Source: Paracoccaceae bacterium (GTDB lineage: Bacteria > Pseudomonadota > Alphaproteobacteria > Rhodobacterales > Rhodobacteraceae). From it: DNA of 40,492 nt. Below, piece after piece: positions 34,024-40,492 of the stretch. Made by a program: the position numbers and the translations under genes. Position 1 is the first letter of the stretch, and every line of letters starts with the position of its first letter. The stretch is taken from positions 1-40,492 of the forward strand of contig CANIKY010000016.1 in assembly GCA_947468085.1 (NCBI GenBank), written 5' to 3'. The notes beneath the pieces are model-generated. The model was not told the DNA's origin. It was given only the letters and a program-made list of their open reading frames with translations, and did not search any database.

Positions 34024-35238
34024 ATGACCAAAATCAAAGTGGCCAACCCCATAGTAGAACTTGACGGCGATGAGATGACCCGGATCATCTGGGATTTCAT
34101 CAAGCAAAAGCTGATCTTGCCCTACCTTGATGTCGATCTGAAATACTACGATCTGGGCATCGAAGAGCGCGATCGCACAAATGACCAGATCACCATCGAT
34201 TCGGCACAAGCCATCAAAAAATACGGCGTAGGCGTCAAATGCGCCACCATAACCCCCGATGAACAGCGCGTCGAAGAGTTCGGCCTGAAACAGATGTGGA
34301 AGTCGCCCAACGGCACGATCCGCAATATCTTGGGCGGCGTGATCTTTCGCGAACCGATCATCTGCCAAAACGTCCCCCGCCTTGTGCCGGGCTGGACCAA
34401 ACCTATCGTGATCGGCCGCCACGCCTTTGGCGACCAATACCGCGCCACCGATTTCCACTTCCCCGGTGCGGGCAAGTTGACGATGAAATTCGTGGGCAAC
34501 GACGGCACGGTGATCGAACGCGACGTGTATGCCGCCCCCTCGGCGGGTGTCTTTATGGGTATGTACAACCTCGACGATTCCATCATCGACTTTGCGCGGT
34601 CGTCGATGAACTACGGCTTGCTCAAAGGTTGGCCCGTCTATCTGTCGACCAAGAACACCATCCTCAAAGCCTATGACGGGCGCTTTAAGGATCTGTTCGC
34701 CAAGGTTTATGCCGAAGAATTCGAAGACAAATTCAAAGCTGCTGGCATCCATTACGAACACCGCCTGATTGACGATATGGTGGCTTCGGCGATGAAATGG
34801 TCGGGCGGCTATGTCTGGGCCTGCAAAAACTATGACGGCGATGTGCAGTCTGACACCGTGGCGCAAGGCTTCGGCTCGCTTGGCCTGATGACTTCGGTTC
34901 TGATGACCCCTGATGGTAAGATTGTCGAGGCCGAGGCCGCCCACGGCACCGTCACCCGCCACTACCGCCAGCACCAAAAGGGCCAGCAAACCTCGACCAA
35001 CTCGGTCGCTTCGATCTTTGCTTGGACCGGAGGGCTGAAACACCGCGCCAAGTTGGACGACAATGCCCAGCTGATGCGCTTTGCCCAAACGCTGGAAAAG
35101 GTAACGGTCGATGCTGTCGAAGACGGCTGGATGACCAAAGACCTCGCCCTTCTGGTCGGCCCCGATCAAAAATGGCTTACCACCATCGGCTATCTGGAAA
35201 AGGTCGCCGAATACCTCGACAAAGCCCTGATCGGCTGA
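34024..35238 (+). CDS. icd: NADP-dependent isocitrate dehydrogenase
   Basis: Oxidises isocitrate to 2-oxoglutarate in the TCA cycle. The 404-residue protein has [16 protein letters not shown] near the N-terminus, [20 protein letters not shown], the [16 protein letters not shown] segment, [15 protein letters not shown] and [18 protein letters not shown], all typical of the homodimeric, eukaryote-like NADP-IDH found in alphaproteobacteria. The start at 34024 is followed directly by the family N-terminus. The gene stands alone, with about 110 bp upstream and three GC-rich hairpins downstream. Confidence 0.97.
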   Translation: MTKIKVANPIVELDGDEMTRIIWDFIKQKLILPYLDVDLKYYDLGIEERDRTNDQITIDSAQAIKKYGVGVKCATITPDEQRVEEFGLKQMWKSPNGTIRNILGGVIFREPIICQNVPRLVPGWTKPIVIGRHAFGDQYRATDFHFPGAGKLTMKFVGNDGTVIERDVYAAPSAGVFMGMYNLDDSIIDFARSSMNYGLLKGWPVYLSTKNTILKAYDGRFKDLFAKVYAEEFEDKFKAAGIHYEHRLIDDMVASAMKWSGGYVWACKNYDGDVQSDTVAQGFGSLGLMTSVLMTPDGKIVEAEAAHGTVTRHYRQHQKGQQTSTNSVASIFAWTGGLKHRAKLDDNAQLMRFAQTLEKVTVDAVEDGWMTKDLALLVGPDQKWLTTIGYLEKVAEYLDKALIG

Positions 35239-35271
35239 CCCTTTCATATGTGTCTAAATATCCCGGGGGGT

Positions 35272-35354
35272 CCGGGGGGCTGGCCCCCCGGTTTTCGCTT
35301 GGTCTGGGGGGCTGGCCCCCCGGCTTTGCGCATGTCGGGGGGGCTACCCCCCCG
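35272..35354. repeat. Three consecutive GC-rich hairpins between icd and typA
   Basis: Within 83 bp lie CCGGGGGG-CTGG-CCCCCCGG (35272-35291), GGGGGG-CTGG-CCCCCC (35306-35321) and CGGGGGGG-CTA-CCCCCCCG (35336-35354). They are near-copies of each other. A similar G-run (CCCGGGGGGTCC) precedes the first. They could act as icd transcript ends or mRNA stabilisers. None has a proper U-run. Such GC hairpins are common between genes in Rhodobacterales and may be a repeat family. Confidence 0.85.
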
Positions 35355-35441
35355 GCCTTTTCATTTGGAACGCCTCTGGCTTTCCAAGCGCAAACCCTGT
35401 AAGGCCCTCGCAACCGCAGAAAACTGAAAGAGACCGCCCCG

Positions 35442-37262
35442 ATGGAGCTTCGCAACATCGCCATTATCGCCCACGTCGACCATGGCAAAACCACGCTCGT
35501 TGACGAGCTTTTGAAACAATCCGGCTCTTTCCGCGAAGGGCAGCAAGTGTCCGAACGCGCGATGGACAGCAATGATATCGAACGCGAACGCGGCATCACC
35601 ATTCTGGCTAAATGTACCAGCGTGGAACATGACGGCATCCGCATCAACATCGTCGACACTCCCGGCCACGCCGATTTCGGCGGCGAGGTGGAGCGGATAT
35701 TGTCGATGGTGGACGGCGTGTGCCTGTTGGTTGACGCCGCCGAAGGCCCGATGCCGCAGACCAAATTCGTGCTGGCCAAGGCCCTTGCCTTGGGCCTGCG
35801 CCCGATTGTTGTGCTGAACAAAGTTGATAAGCCCGATGCCGAACCTGAACGCGCGCTGAACGAAGTGTTCGACCTGTTCGCCAACTTGGGCGCAACCGAT
35901 GAACAACTGGATTTCCCCCATATCTACGCCTCAGGCCGCAACGGCTGGGCCGATATGTCGCTGGACGGGCCGCGCAAGAACCTTGACTCGCTTTTTGACA
36001 TGATCGTCAGCCATGTCCCGCACCCCAAGCAAATCTCCCGCGTGGATGAGCCGTTCCAAATGCTGGCCACCACCCTGTCGGCCGACCCGTTCATCGGCCG
36101 TATCTTGACAGGTCGCATCGAAGCCGGCCGTTTGACCGTGGGCACCCAACTTAAAGCCATGACCCGCACCGGCGAGCGGATCGAAGCCTTCCGCGTCACC
36201 AAGGTTCTGGCCTTTCGCGGCTTGAATATGACAGCGGTGGATGAAGCCTTGGCCGGTGACATCGTCACCGTGGCCGGCATGACCAAGGCCACCGTGGCGG
36301 ATACTTTGTGCGACCCTTCGGTTGATACAGCCCTGCCCGCCCAACCCATCGACCCGCCCACCATCACCGTGACCTTTGGCATCAACGACAGTCCCTTGGC
36401 CGGAAAAGATGGCAACAAGGTGCAATCGCGCGTGATCCGCGAACGTCTGATGAAGGAATCCGAAATCAACGTGGCCATCAAAGTGGCTGATACCCCCGGC
36501 GGTGACGCCTTTGAGGTATCGGGTCGCGGCGAATTGCAAATGGGCGTGTTGATCGAAAACATGCGCCGCGAGGGGTTTGAGTTGTCCATCTCGCGCCCCC
36601 GTGTAATTTTTAGCGAAATTGACGGTGTCAGGCACGAGCCCATTGAAGAAGTCACGATCGACGTTGATGACGAATACACCGGCGCTGTGATCGAAAAACT
36701 GACCGGCCCGCGCAAAGGCGATATGATCGAGATGAAGCCCGCCGGTGTGGGCAAAACCCGCATCATCGCCCATGTCCCTTCGCGTGGGTTGATCGGTTAT
36801 CACGGCCAGTTCATGACCGACACGCGCGGTACAGGCGTGTTGAACCGCGTCTTTCATGGCTGGGCCCCGCATAAGGGCCCCATCGAGGGCCGCCGTCAGG
36901 GCGTCTTGATCTCGATGGAAACTGGTATTTCGGTGGCCTATGCCATGTGGAAACTGGAAGATCGCGGCCACTTCTTTATCGGCGTGCAAGAACAGATCTA
37001 CGGTGGCATGATCATCGGCGAGCATAACCGCGACAATGATCTGGAAGTGAATGCGCTCAAGGGCAAGCAGTTGACCAACGTGCGCGCCTCGGGCACGGAT
37101 GAGGCTGTGCGCCTGACCACGCCTGTCAAACTGTCACTGGAACAATCAATTGCTTATATCGACGATGATGAACTGGTGGAAGTGACGCCGAAAAACATCC
37201 GGATGCGCAAACGTTTCCTTGATTCCAACGACCGCAAGCGCCAATCGCGCAGCGGGCAGTAA
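35442..37262 (+). CDS. typA: Ribosome-associated GTPase TypA/BipA
   Basis: A translational GTPase of the elongation factor family that helps ribosome assembly and stress growth. The 606-residue protein has G1 AHVDHGKT (10-17), G2 GITILAK (51-57), G3 DTPGH (72-76) and G4 NKVD (126-129), then domains II-III and a C-terminal domain with [20 protein letters not shown] and [16 protein letters not shown], typical of BipA. Start at ATG 35442 with GAAAGAG upstream. It ends just before a strong bidirectional terminator. Confidence 0.97.
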   Translation: MELRNIAIIAHVDHGKTTLVDELLKQSGSFREGQQVSERAMDSNDIERERGITILAKCTSVEHDGIRINIVDTPGHADFGGEVERILSMVDGVCLLVDAAEGPMPQTKFVLAKALALGLRPIVVLNKVDKPDAEPERALNEVFDLFANLGATDEQLDFPHIYASGRNGWADMSLDGPRKNLDSLFDMIVSHVPHPKQISRVDEPFQMLATTLSADPFIGRILTGRIEAGRLTVGTQLKAMTRTGERIEAFRVTKVLAFRGLNMTAVDEALAGDIVTVAGMTKATVADTLCDPSVDTALPAQPIDPPTITVTFGINDSPLAGKDGNKVQSRVIRERLMKESEINVAIKVADTPGGDAFEVSGRGELQMGVLIENMRREGFELSISRPRVIFSEIDGVRHEPIEEVTIDVDDEYTGAVIEKLTGPRKGDMIEMKPAGVGKTRIIAHVPSRGLIGYHGQFMTDTRGTGVLNRVFHGWAPHKGPIEGRRQGVLISMETGISVAYAMWKLEDRGHFFIGVQEQIYGGMIIGEHNRDNDLEVNALKGKQLTNVRASGTDEAVRLTTPVKLSLEQSIAYIDDDELVEVTPKNIRMRKRFLDSNDRKRQSRSGQ

Positions 37263-37264
37263 AC

Positions 37265-37294
37265 AAAAGGCCGCCCAGATGGGCGGCCTTTTTC
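37265..37294. terminator. Bidirectional rho-independent terminator between typA and DUF1330
   Basis: AAGGCCGCCC (37267-37276) and GGGCGGCCTT (37281-37290) form a perfect 10-bp stem with an AGAT loop. A T-run follows on the plus strand (after typA), and on the minus strand the stem is followed by TTTTGTTT, so it should stop transcription from both the typA and the alaS-DUF1330 sides. Confidence 0.92.
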
Positions 37295-37313
37295 TTGGCG
37301 CTGGGTGGGCGGG

Positions 37314-37604
37314 TTACTCCGCCTCTTCCACCACACTTAATTCCCGCTCTGCCGCGCCTTTGGCAAAAGACAGCGCCTCTTGATAGGCGGGTGAGGTGTA
37401 GCATTCTACCGCCCGCTCCAAACTTGGAAACCGCGCCACCACATTGCGCGGTCGGTCTTTGCCTTCCAACTGCACATAGCGGCCCGCGCGGGCCAGAAAA
37501 ACGCCGCCATGGGCGGCGATGGCCACGGTGGCGCGTTTGGCATACTCGCCGTAGGCTACAGGGTCGGTGACAGTCACATGGGCGATCCAAAGGGCAGTGG
37601 GCAT
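37314..37604 (-). CDS. DUF1330 family protein
   Basis: A 96-residue soluble protein beginning MPTALWIAHVTVTDPVAYGE. It contains GKDRPRNVVARFPSLERAVE and YTSPAYQEALSFAKGAAERE, the pattern of the DUF1330 dimeric alpha+beta barrel family (ferredoxin-like fold, related to small monooxygenases). Function is unknown. ATG 37604 lies 1 nt beyond the alaS stop, so it is co-transcribed with alaS and probably translationally coupled. The open frame further upstream is within alaS. Confidence 0.9.
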   Translation of the reverse strand: MPTALWIAHVTVTDPVAYGEYAKRATVAIAAHGGVFLARAGRYVQLEGKDRPRNVVARFPSLERAVECYTSPAYQEALSFAKGAAERELSVVEEAE

Positions 37605-37605
37605 C

Positions 37606-40260
37606 CTAAACCTCCAATGCGGCGCGAACCGCTTTGAGCGCGGCATCAGCCAGCGCAATATCCTCGCCCCCCGCCTGCGCCATATCGGGCCGCCCGCCAC
37701 CGCCCTTGCCGCCCAAAGCGGCAGAGGCGACTTTGGCCAAAGTGACAGCGCTGATACGGCCCGTCAAATCGGCAGTTACCCCCGCCGCCACAGCCGGTTT
37801 AGCACCCGTGTCCGCAATCAAAACCACAGCGCCAGAGCCAAGCTTGACCTTCATCTCGTCAATCAGCGCAGGCAGGTCCTTGCCTGACACGCCTTGCAAC
37901 ACTTGGGCGATCAGCTTGATGCCGTTGATTTCAACAATCTCCGGCCCGCCGGATTTACCACCCATCGCCAATTCACGGCGAAGCGTCGCCACCTCGTTCT
38001 GCAAGGCGCGGCGTTCGTCGGCCAGTTGCTTCACACGGTCGGCCAGTTCGGCGGGAGAGGCTTTCAAAATGCCCGCAACTTCCATCAGTTTGGCATCTTG
38101 GGCGCGCAGATGATCCAGCGCTGCTTGGCCCGTCAGCGCTTCAAACCGGCGCACACCCGCCGATGACGCACTTTCCGACAGCGCCACAAAGGCCCCGATG
38201 TCGCCGGTGCGCGCCACATGGGTACCACCGCACAGTTCCAGCGAATAGGTCTGCCCATCCGCCCCCTTACCAGATCCGGCCAAGCTGCCCATCGACACAA
38301 CGCGCACCTCGTCGCCGTATTTTTCCCCAAACAGCGCCTGCGCGCCAATGGCACGGGCGTCATCTGGGGTCATGATGCGGGTATCCACCGGCGTGTTCTG
38401 GCGGATGTAGGCGTTCACCTCCGACTCAACAGTTGCCAATTCCGCGGCTGACATCCCCTGCCCATGGCTGAAGTCAAAGCGCAAACGGTCTGGCGCGTTC
38501 AAACTGCCGCGCTGCGCCACATGATCACCCAAAGCACGGCGGAGTGCTTCGTGCAGCAGGTGGGTTGCGGAATGGTTGGCGCGAATTTCGGCGCGGCGGG
38601 TGTGGCTGACATCCAGCTTGGCGGGTTGGCCCTTTAAAATCGTGCCCTCAACCAGCTTGGCGACATGGATAAACACCCCGGCCGCTTTGCGGGTATCTGT
38701 CACCTCGGCCAGACCGGTTTGCGTGCGAATAAAGCCGTGATCGCCCACTTGCCCACCGCTTTCGCCGTAAAACGGTGTCTGGTTGACCACGATTTGCACC
38801 GTTGACCCAGCCTCTGCCGCGCCAATGGCTGCGCTGTCGCGCACCAGCGCCTTGATCTCGCCCTCGGCGGTTTCGGTATCGTAGCCCAGAAATTCCGTCA
38901 CACCATGCGCTTCGGCCAGTTCAAACCAGATATTGGCATCAGACGCCTCACCCGAACCCGACCACGCCGCGCGCGCCTTTTTGCGCTGCTCGTCCATGGC
39001 CACTTCAAAGCCTTGCACGTCCACCTCGCGCCCCTTTTCGCGCAGGGCGTCTTGGGTCAGATCAAGCGGGAAGCCGTAGGTGTCATAAAGTTTGAATGCC
39101 GCAGCCCCGGGCAGGGCCGATGCTTCGGGCAAGCGCGACAATTCGTCATCCAGCAGGCGCAAGCCACGATCCAGCGTGGTGCGGAAGCGCGATTCTTCCA
39201 AGCGCAGTGTCTCTTCGATCAGGCTTTGCGCACGGGTCAGTTCGGGGTAGGCCCCGCCCATTTGGCGCACCAAAGCGGGCACCAAGCGGTACATCACGGG
39301 ATCTTGCGCACCCAACATATGGGCATGGCGCATGGCACGGCGCATGATGCGGCGCAGCACATAACCGCGCCCCTCGTTCGACGGCATCACGCCATCAGCA
39401 ATCAGGAAAGACGTCGATCGCAAGTGGTCGGCAATCACACGGTGATGCGTCTTGCCCGCGCCGTCAGGATCGGTGCTGGTGGCATGGGCCGAGGCTTCGA
39501 TCAGCGCGCGCATCAGGTCGGTGTCGTAATTGTCGTGCTTGCCTTGCAGCAAAGCGCCGATGCGTTCCAGCCCCATGCCGGTGTCGATGGATTGCATGTC
39601 CAGCGGAACCAAACGCCCATCGGCGAATTGTTCGTTTTGCATGAAGACATTGTTCCAAATCTCGATAAAGCGGTCGCCGTCTTGGTCAGCGCTGCCCGGC
39701 GGGCCGCCCCAGATGCTTTCGCCGTGGTCAAAGAAAATCTCTGTGCAAGGGCCACACGGGCCGGTCGGCCCCATGCGCCAGAAATTGTCATCCGAAGCGA
39801 TGCGGATAATGCGATGATCCGGCAGGCCAGCGATTTTCTTCCAATAGCCCGCCGCCTCTTCATCGGTGTGATAGACAGTGACGCACAGCTTATCCTTGGG
39901 AATGTCGAAATCTTTGGTCAACAACTCCCATGCGAAGGTGATCGCCTGTTCTTTGAAATAATCGCCAAAGGAAAAATTCCCCAGCATTTCAAAGAACGTA
40001 TGGTGGCGCGCTGTATAGCCCACATTGTCCAGATCATTGTGCTTGCCACCTGCGCGCACTGACTTTTGCGCGGTCGTGGCGCGCTTGTAATCGCGCGTTT
40101 CCACACCGGTGAAGCAGTTTTTAAACTGCACCATCCCTGAATTGGTGAACATCAAGGTCGGATCGTTGCGCGGCACCAAGGGCGAACTGTCGACCACCTT
40201 GTGGCCGTTGCGGGCAAAAAAGTCGAGAAAGGTTGCGCGGATGTCGTTCAGCGAGGGCAT
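37606..40260 (-). CDS. alaS: Alanyl-tRNA synthetase
   Basis: Charges tRNA-Ala. The 884-residue protein begins [20 protein letters not shown] and has the class II catalytic core ([30 protein letters not shown]), the editing domain with [12 protein letters not shown] and [13 protein letters not shown] (zinc-type His/Cys ligands), and a C-terminal oligomerisation domain with [12 protein letters not shown]. Length is standard. ATG 40260 matches the family; the open frame upstream crosses the recA terminator. The order recA-alaS is conserved in alphaproteobacteria. Confidence 0.97.
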   Translation of the reverse strand: MPSLNDIRATFLDFFARNGHKVVDSSPLVPRNDPTLMFTNSGMVQFKNCFTGVETRDYKRATTAQKSVRAGGKHNDLDNVGYTARHHTFFEMLGNFSFGDYFKEQAITFAWELLTKDFDIPKDKLCVTVYHTDEEAAGYWKKIAGLPDHRIIRIASDDNFWRMGPTGPCGPCTEIFFDHGESIWGGPPGSADQDGDRFIEIWNNVFMQNEQFADGRLVPLDMQSIDTGMGLERIGALLQGKHDNYDTDLMRALIEASAHATSTDPDGAGKTHHRVIADHLRSTSFLIADGVMPSNEGRGYVLRRIMRRAMRHAHMLGAQDPVMYRLVPALVRQMGGAYPELTRAQSLIEETLRLEESRFRTTLDRGLRLLDDELSRLPEASALPGAAAFKLYDTYGFPLDLTQDALREKGREVDVQGFEVAMDEQRKKARAAWSGSGEASDANIWFELAEAHGVTEFLGYDTETAEGEIKALVRDSAAIGAAEAGSTVQIVVNQTPFYGESGGQVGDHGFIRTQTGLAEVTDTRKAAGVFIHVAKLVEGTILKGQPAKLDVSHTRRAEIRANHSATHLLHEALRRALGDHVAQRGSLNAPDRLRFDFSHGQGMSAAELATVESEVNAYIRQNTPVDTRIMTPDDARAIGAQALFGEKYGDEVRVVSMGSLAGSGKGADGQTYSLELCGGTHVARTGDIGAFVALSESASSAGVRRFEALTGQAALDHLRAQDAKLMEVAGILKASPAELADRVKQLADERRALQNEVATLRRELAMGGKSGGPEIVEINGIKLIAQVLQGVSGKDLPALIDEMKVKLGSGAVVLIADTGAKPAVAAGVTADLTGRISAVTLAKVASAALGGKGGGGRPDMAQAGGEDIALADAALKAVRAALEV

Positions 40261-40345
40261 GGCGGAAATAAGTCCTATCACAGGGTCGCGGGGGTATGCC
40301 CCGTTTAGCCCCAAGGGCCTGCACTGTCCATTCTGAATGCAAAAT

Positions 40346-40367
40346 GGCCGCCCGTGACGGGGCGGCC
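40346..40367 (-). terminator. Terminator between recA and alaS
   Basis: GGCCGCCC (40346-40353) and GGGCGGCC (40360-40367) form an 8-bp stem with a GTGACG loop. On the minus strand, downstream of recA, the stem is followed by ATTTTG; on the plus strand a CTTTTT run follows. It lies 20 bp after the recA stop and 86 bp before the alaS start, so alaS should have its own promoter in the remaining space. Confidence 0.85.
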
Positions 40368-40387
40368 CTTTTTCCCTGCGCTTGGGA

Positions 40388-40492
40388 TCAATCGTCCAGC
40401 ACCGCCTCTTGTTCCCCCGCAGCCATCGAAAAATCAAGCCCCGAGGCCGAGCGGATCTTTTCTTCGATATCCGCCGCCATCGCCGGATTGGC
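40388..40492 (-). CDS. recA: RecA, C-terminal end; runs off the window
   Basis: The minus-strand frame entering at 40492 reads [20 protein letters not shown] followed by an acidic tail ending VLDD and stops with TGA at 40388. The NPAMA...IEEKIR stretch and acidic C-terminus are those of RecA, and recA next to alaS is the usual alphaproteobacterial order. Only the last 34 residues are in the window, so the domain motifs cannot be seen; the call rests on the tail and the gene order. Confidence 0.85.
   Translation of the reverse strand, partial: ANPAMAADIEEKIRSASGLDFSMAAGEQEAVLDD

Noticed and set aside
34009-35247. A long open frame antisense to icd (412 codons)
   Set aside because: It mirrors icd in GC-rich sequence, has no recognisable domain, and icd itself is unmistakable. 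Third-position bias explains the lack of stops.
38905-40062. A long open frame antisense to alaS (385 codons)
   Set aside because: Shadow of a strongly biased conserved gene; its translation shows no family pattern or ribosome site.
1-40492. CRISPR arrays, insertion sequences, prophage or toxin-antitoxin genes
   Set aside because: No regularly spaced repeats, transposase-like proteins or paired terminal repeats were found on either strand.

Overview
This window reads as chromosomal DNA of an alphaproteobacterium of the order Rhodobacterales (Rhodobacteraceae-like). The grounds are high GC content, tightly overlapping ATGA/TGATG gene junctions, the neighbourhood recA-alaS-DUF1330, a suf operon carrying two YIP1-type membrane proteins, an IscR with almost no cysteines, and an aerobic (late cobalt insertion) cobalamin cluster with a BluE-type threonine kinase. 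I found no insertion sequence, prophage, integrase or CRISPR array.

Layout. (1) 1-2482: a siroheme/sulfite reduction operon on the minus strand (single-domain uroporphyrinogen-III methyltransferase, DUF2849, and nitrite/sulfite reductase cut by the window edge) faces a divergent Lrp/AsnC regulator across a short region of palindromic half-sites. (2) 2597-18058: a minus-strand cobalamin block. A promoter and cobalamin riboswitch at 17890-18099 lead into DUF1636-cobW-cobN-cobG-cobH-cobI-cobJ. Then comes cobK on the opposite strand, followed by cobL-cobE-cobM-cobB-cobA-DUF1636 on the minus strand. A second promoter and cobalamin riboswitch (4300-4530) drive cbtB-cbtA-cobF, a cobalt uptake pair plus the one remaining ring methyltransferase. 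(3) 18114-20799: cobO, a HAD hydrolase and cobQ form a plus-strand operon divergent from the riboswitch operon. It meets bluE-cobD-cobC (minus, 20785-23479) tail to tail in a 15-bp palindrome. (4) 23634-23710: tRNA-Arg(CCG). (5) 23775-31252: iscR, a cysteine desulfurase, sufB, sufC, sufD, two YIP1 membrane proteins and sufS, all minus strand. (6) 31407-33912: an alpha/beta hydrolase, an HD-domain hydrolase and a sulfotransferase-like accessory gene. (7) 34024-40492: icd, typA/bipA, a bidirectional terminator, DUF1330, alaS and the 3' end of recA.

How the genes work together. The cob genes cover every step from uroporphyrinogen III to hydrogenobyrinic acid a,c-diamide (CobA, I, G, J, M, F, K, L, H, B), part of the cobaltochelatase (CobN), adenosylation (CobO), the remaining amidations (CobQ) and the aminopropanol arm (BluE, CobC, CobD). 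Genes not seen here and presumably elsewhere are cobS, cobT, the corrinoid reductase, cobP, cobU, cobV and bluB. CbtAB probably bring in cobalt. Both halves of the block carry B12 riboswitches, so cobalt import and ring synthesis should fall together when B12 is plentiful. Siroheme synthesis draws on the same precursor but is under separate, Lrp-type control.

The most unusual points are: cobK lies antisense inside the minus-strand operon and overlaps both neighbours, sharing a CATG start with cobL; two uncharacterised DUF1636 metal/redox proteins sit at opposite ends of the riboswitch-controlled operon; a HAD phosphatase is translationally coupled between cobO and cobQ; and two YIP1 proteins are embedded in the suf operon. 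All calls come from reading the sequence by eye; no database search was run.
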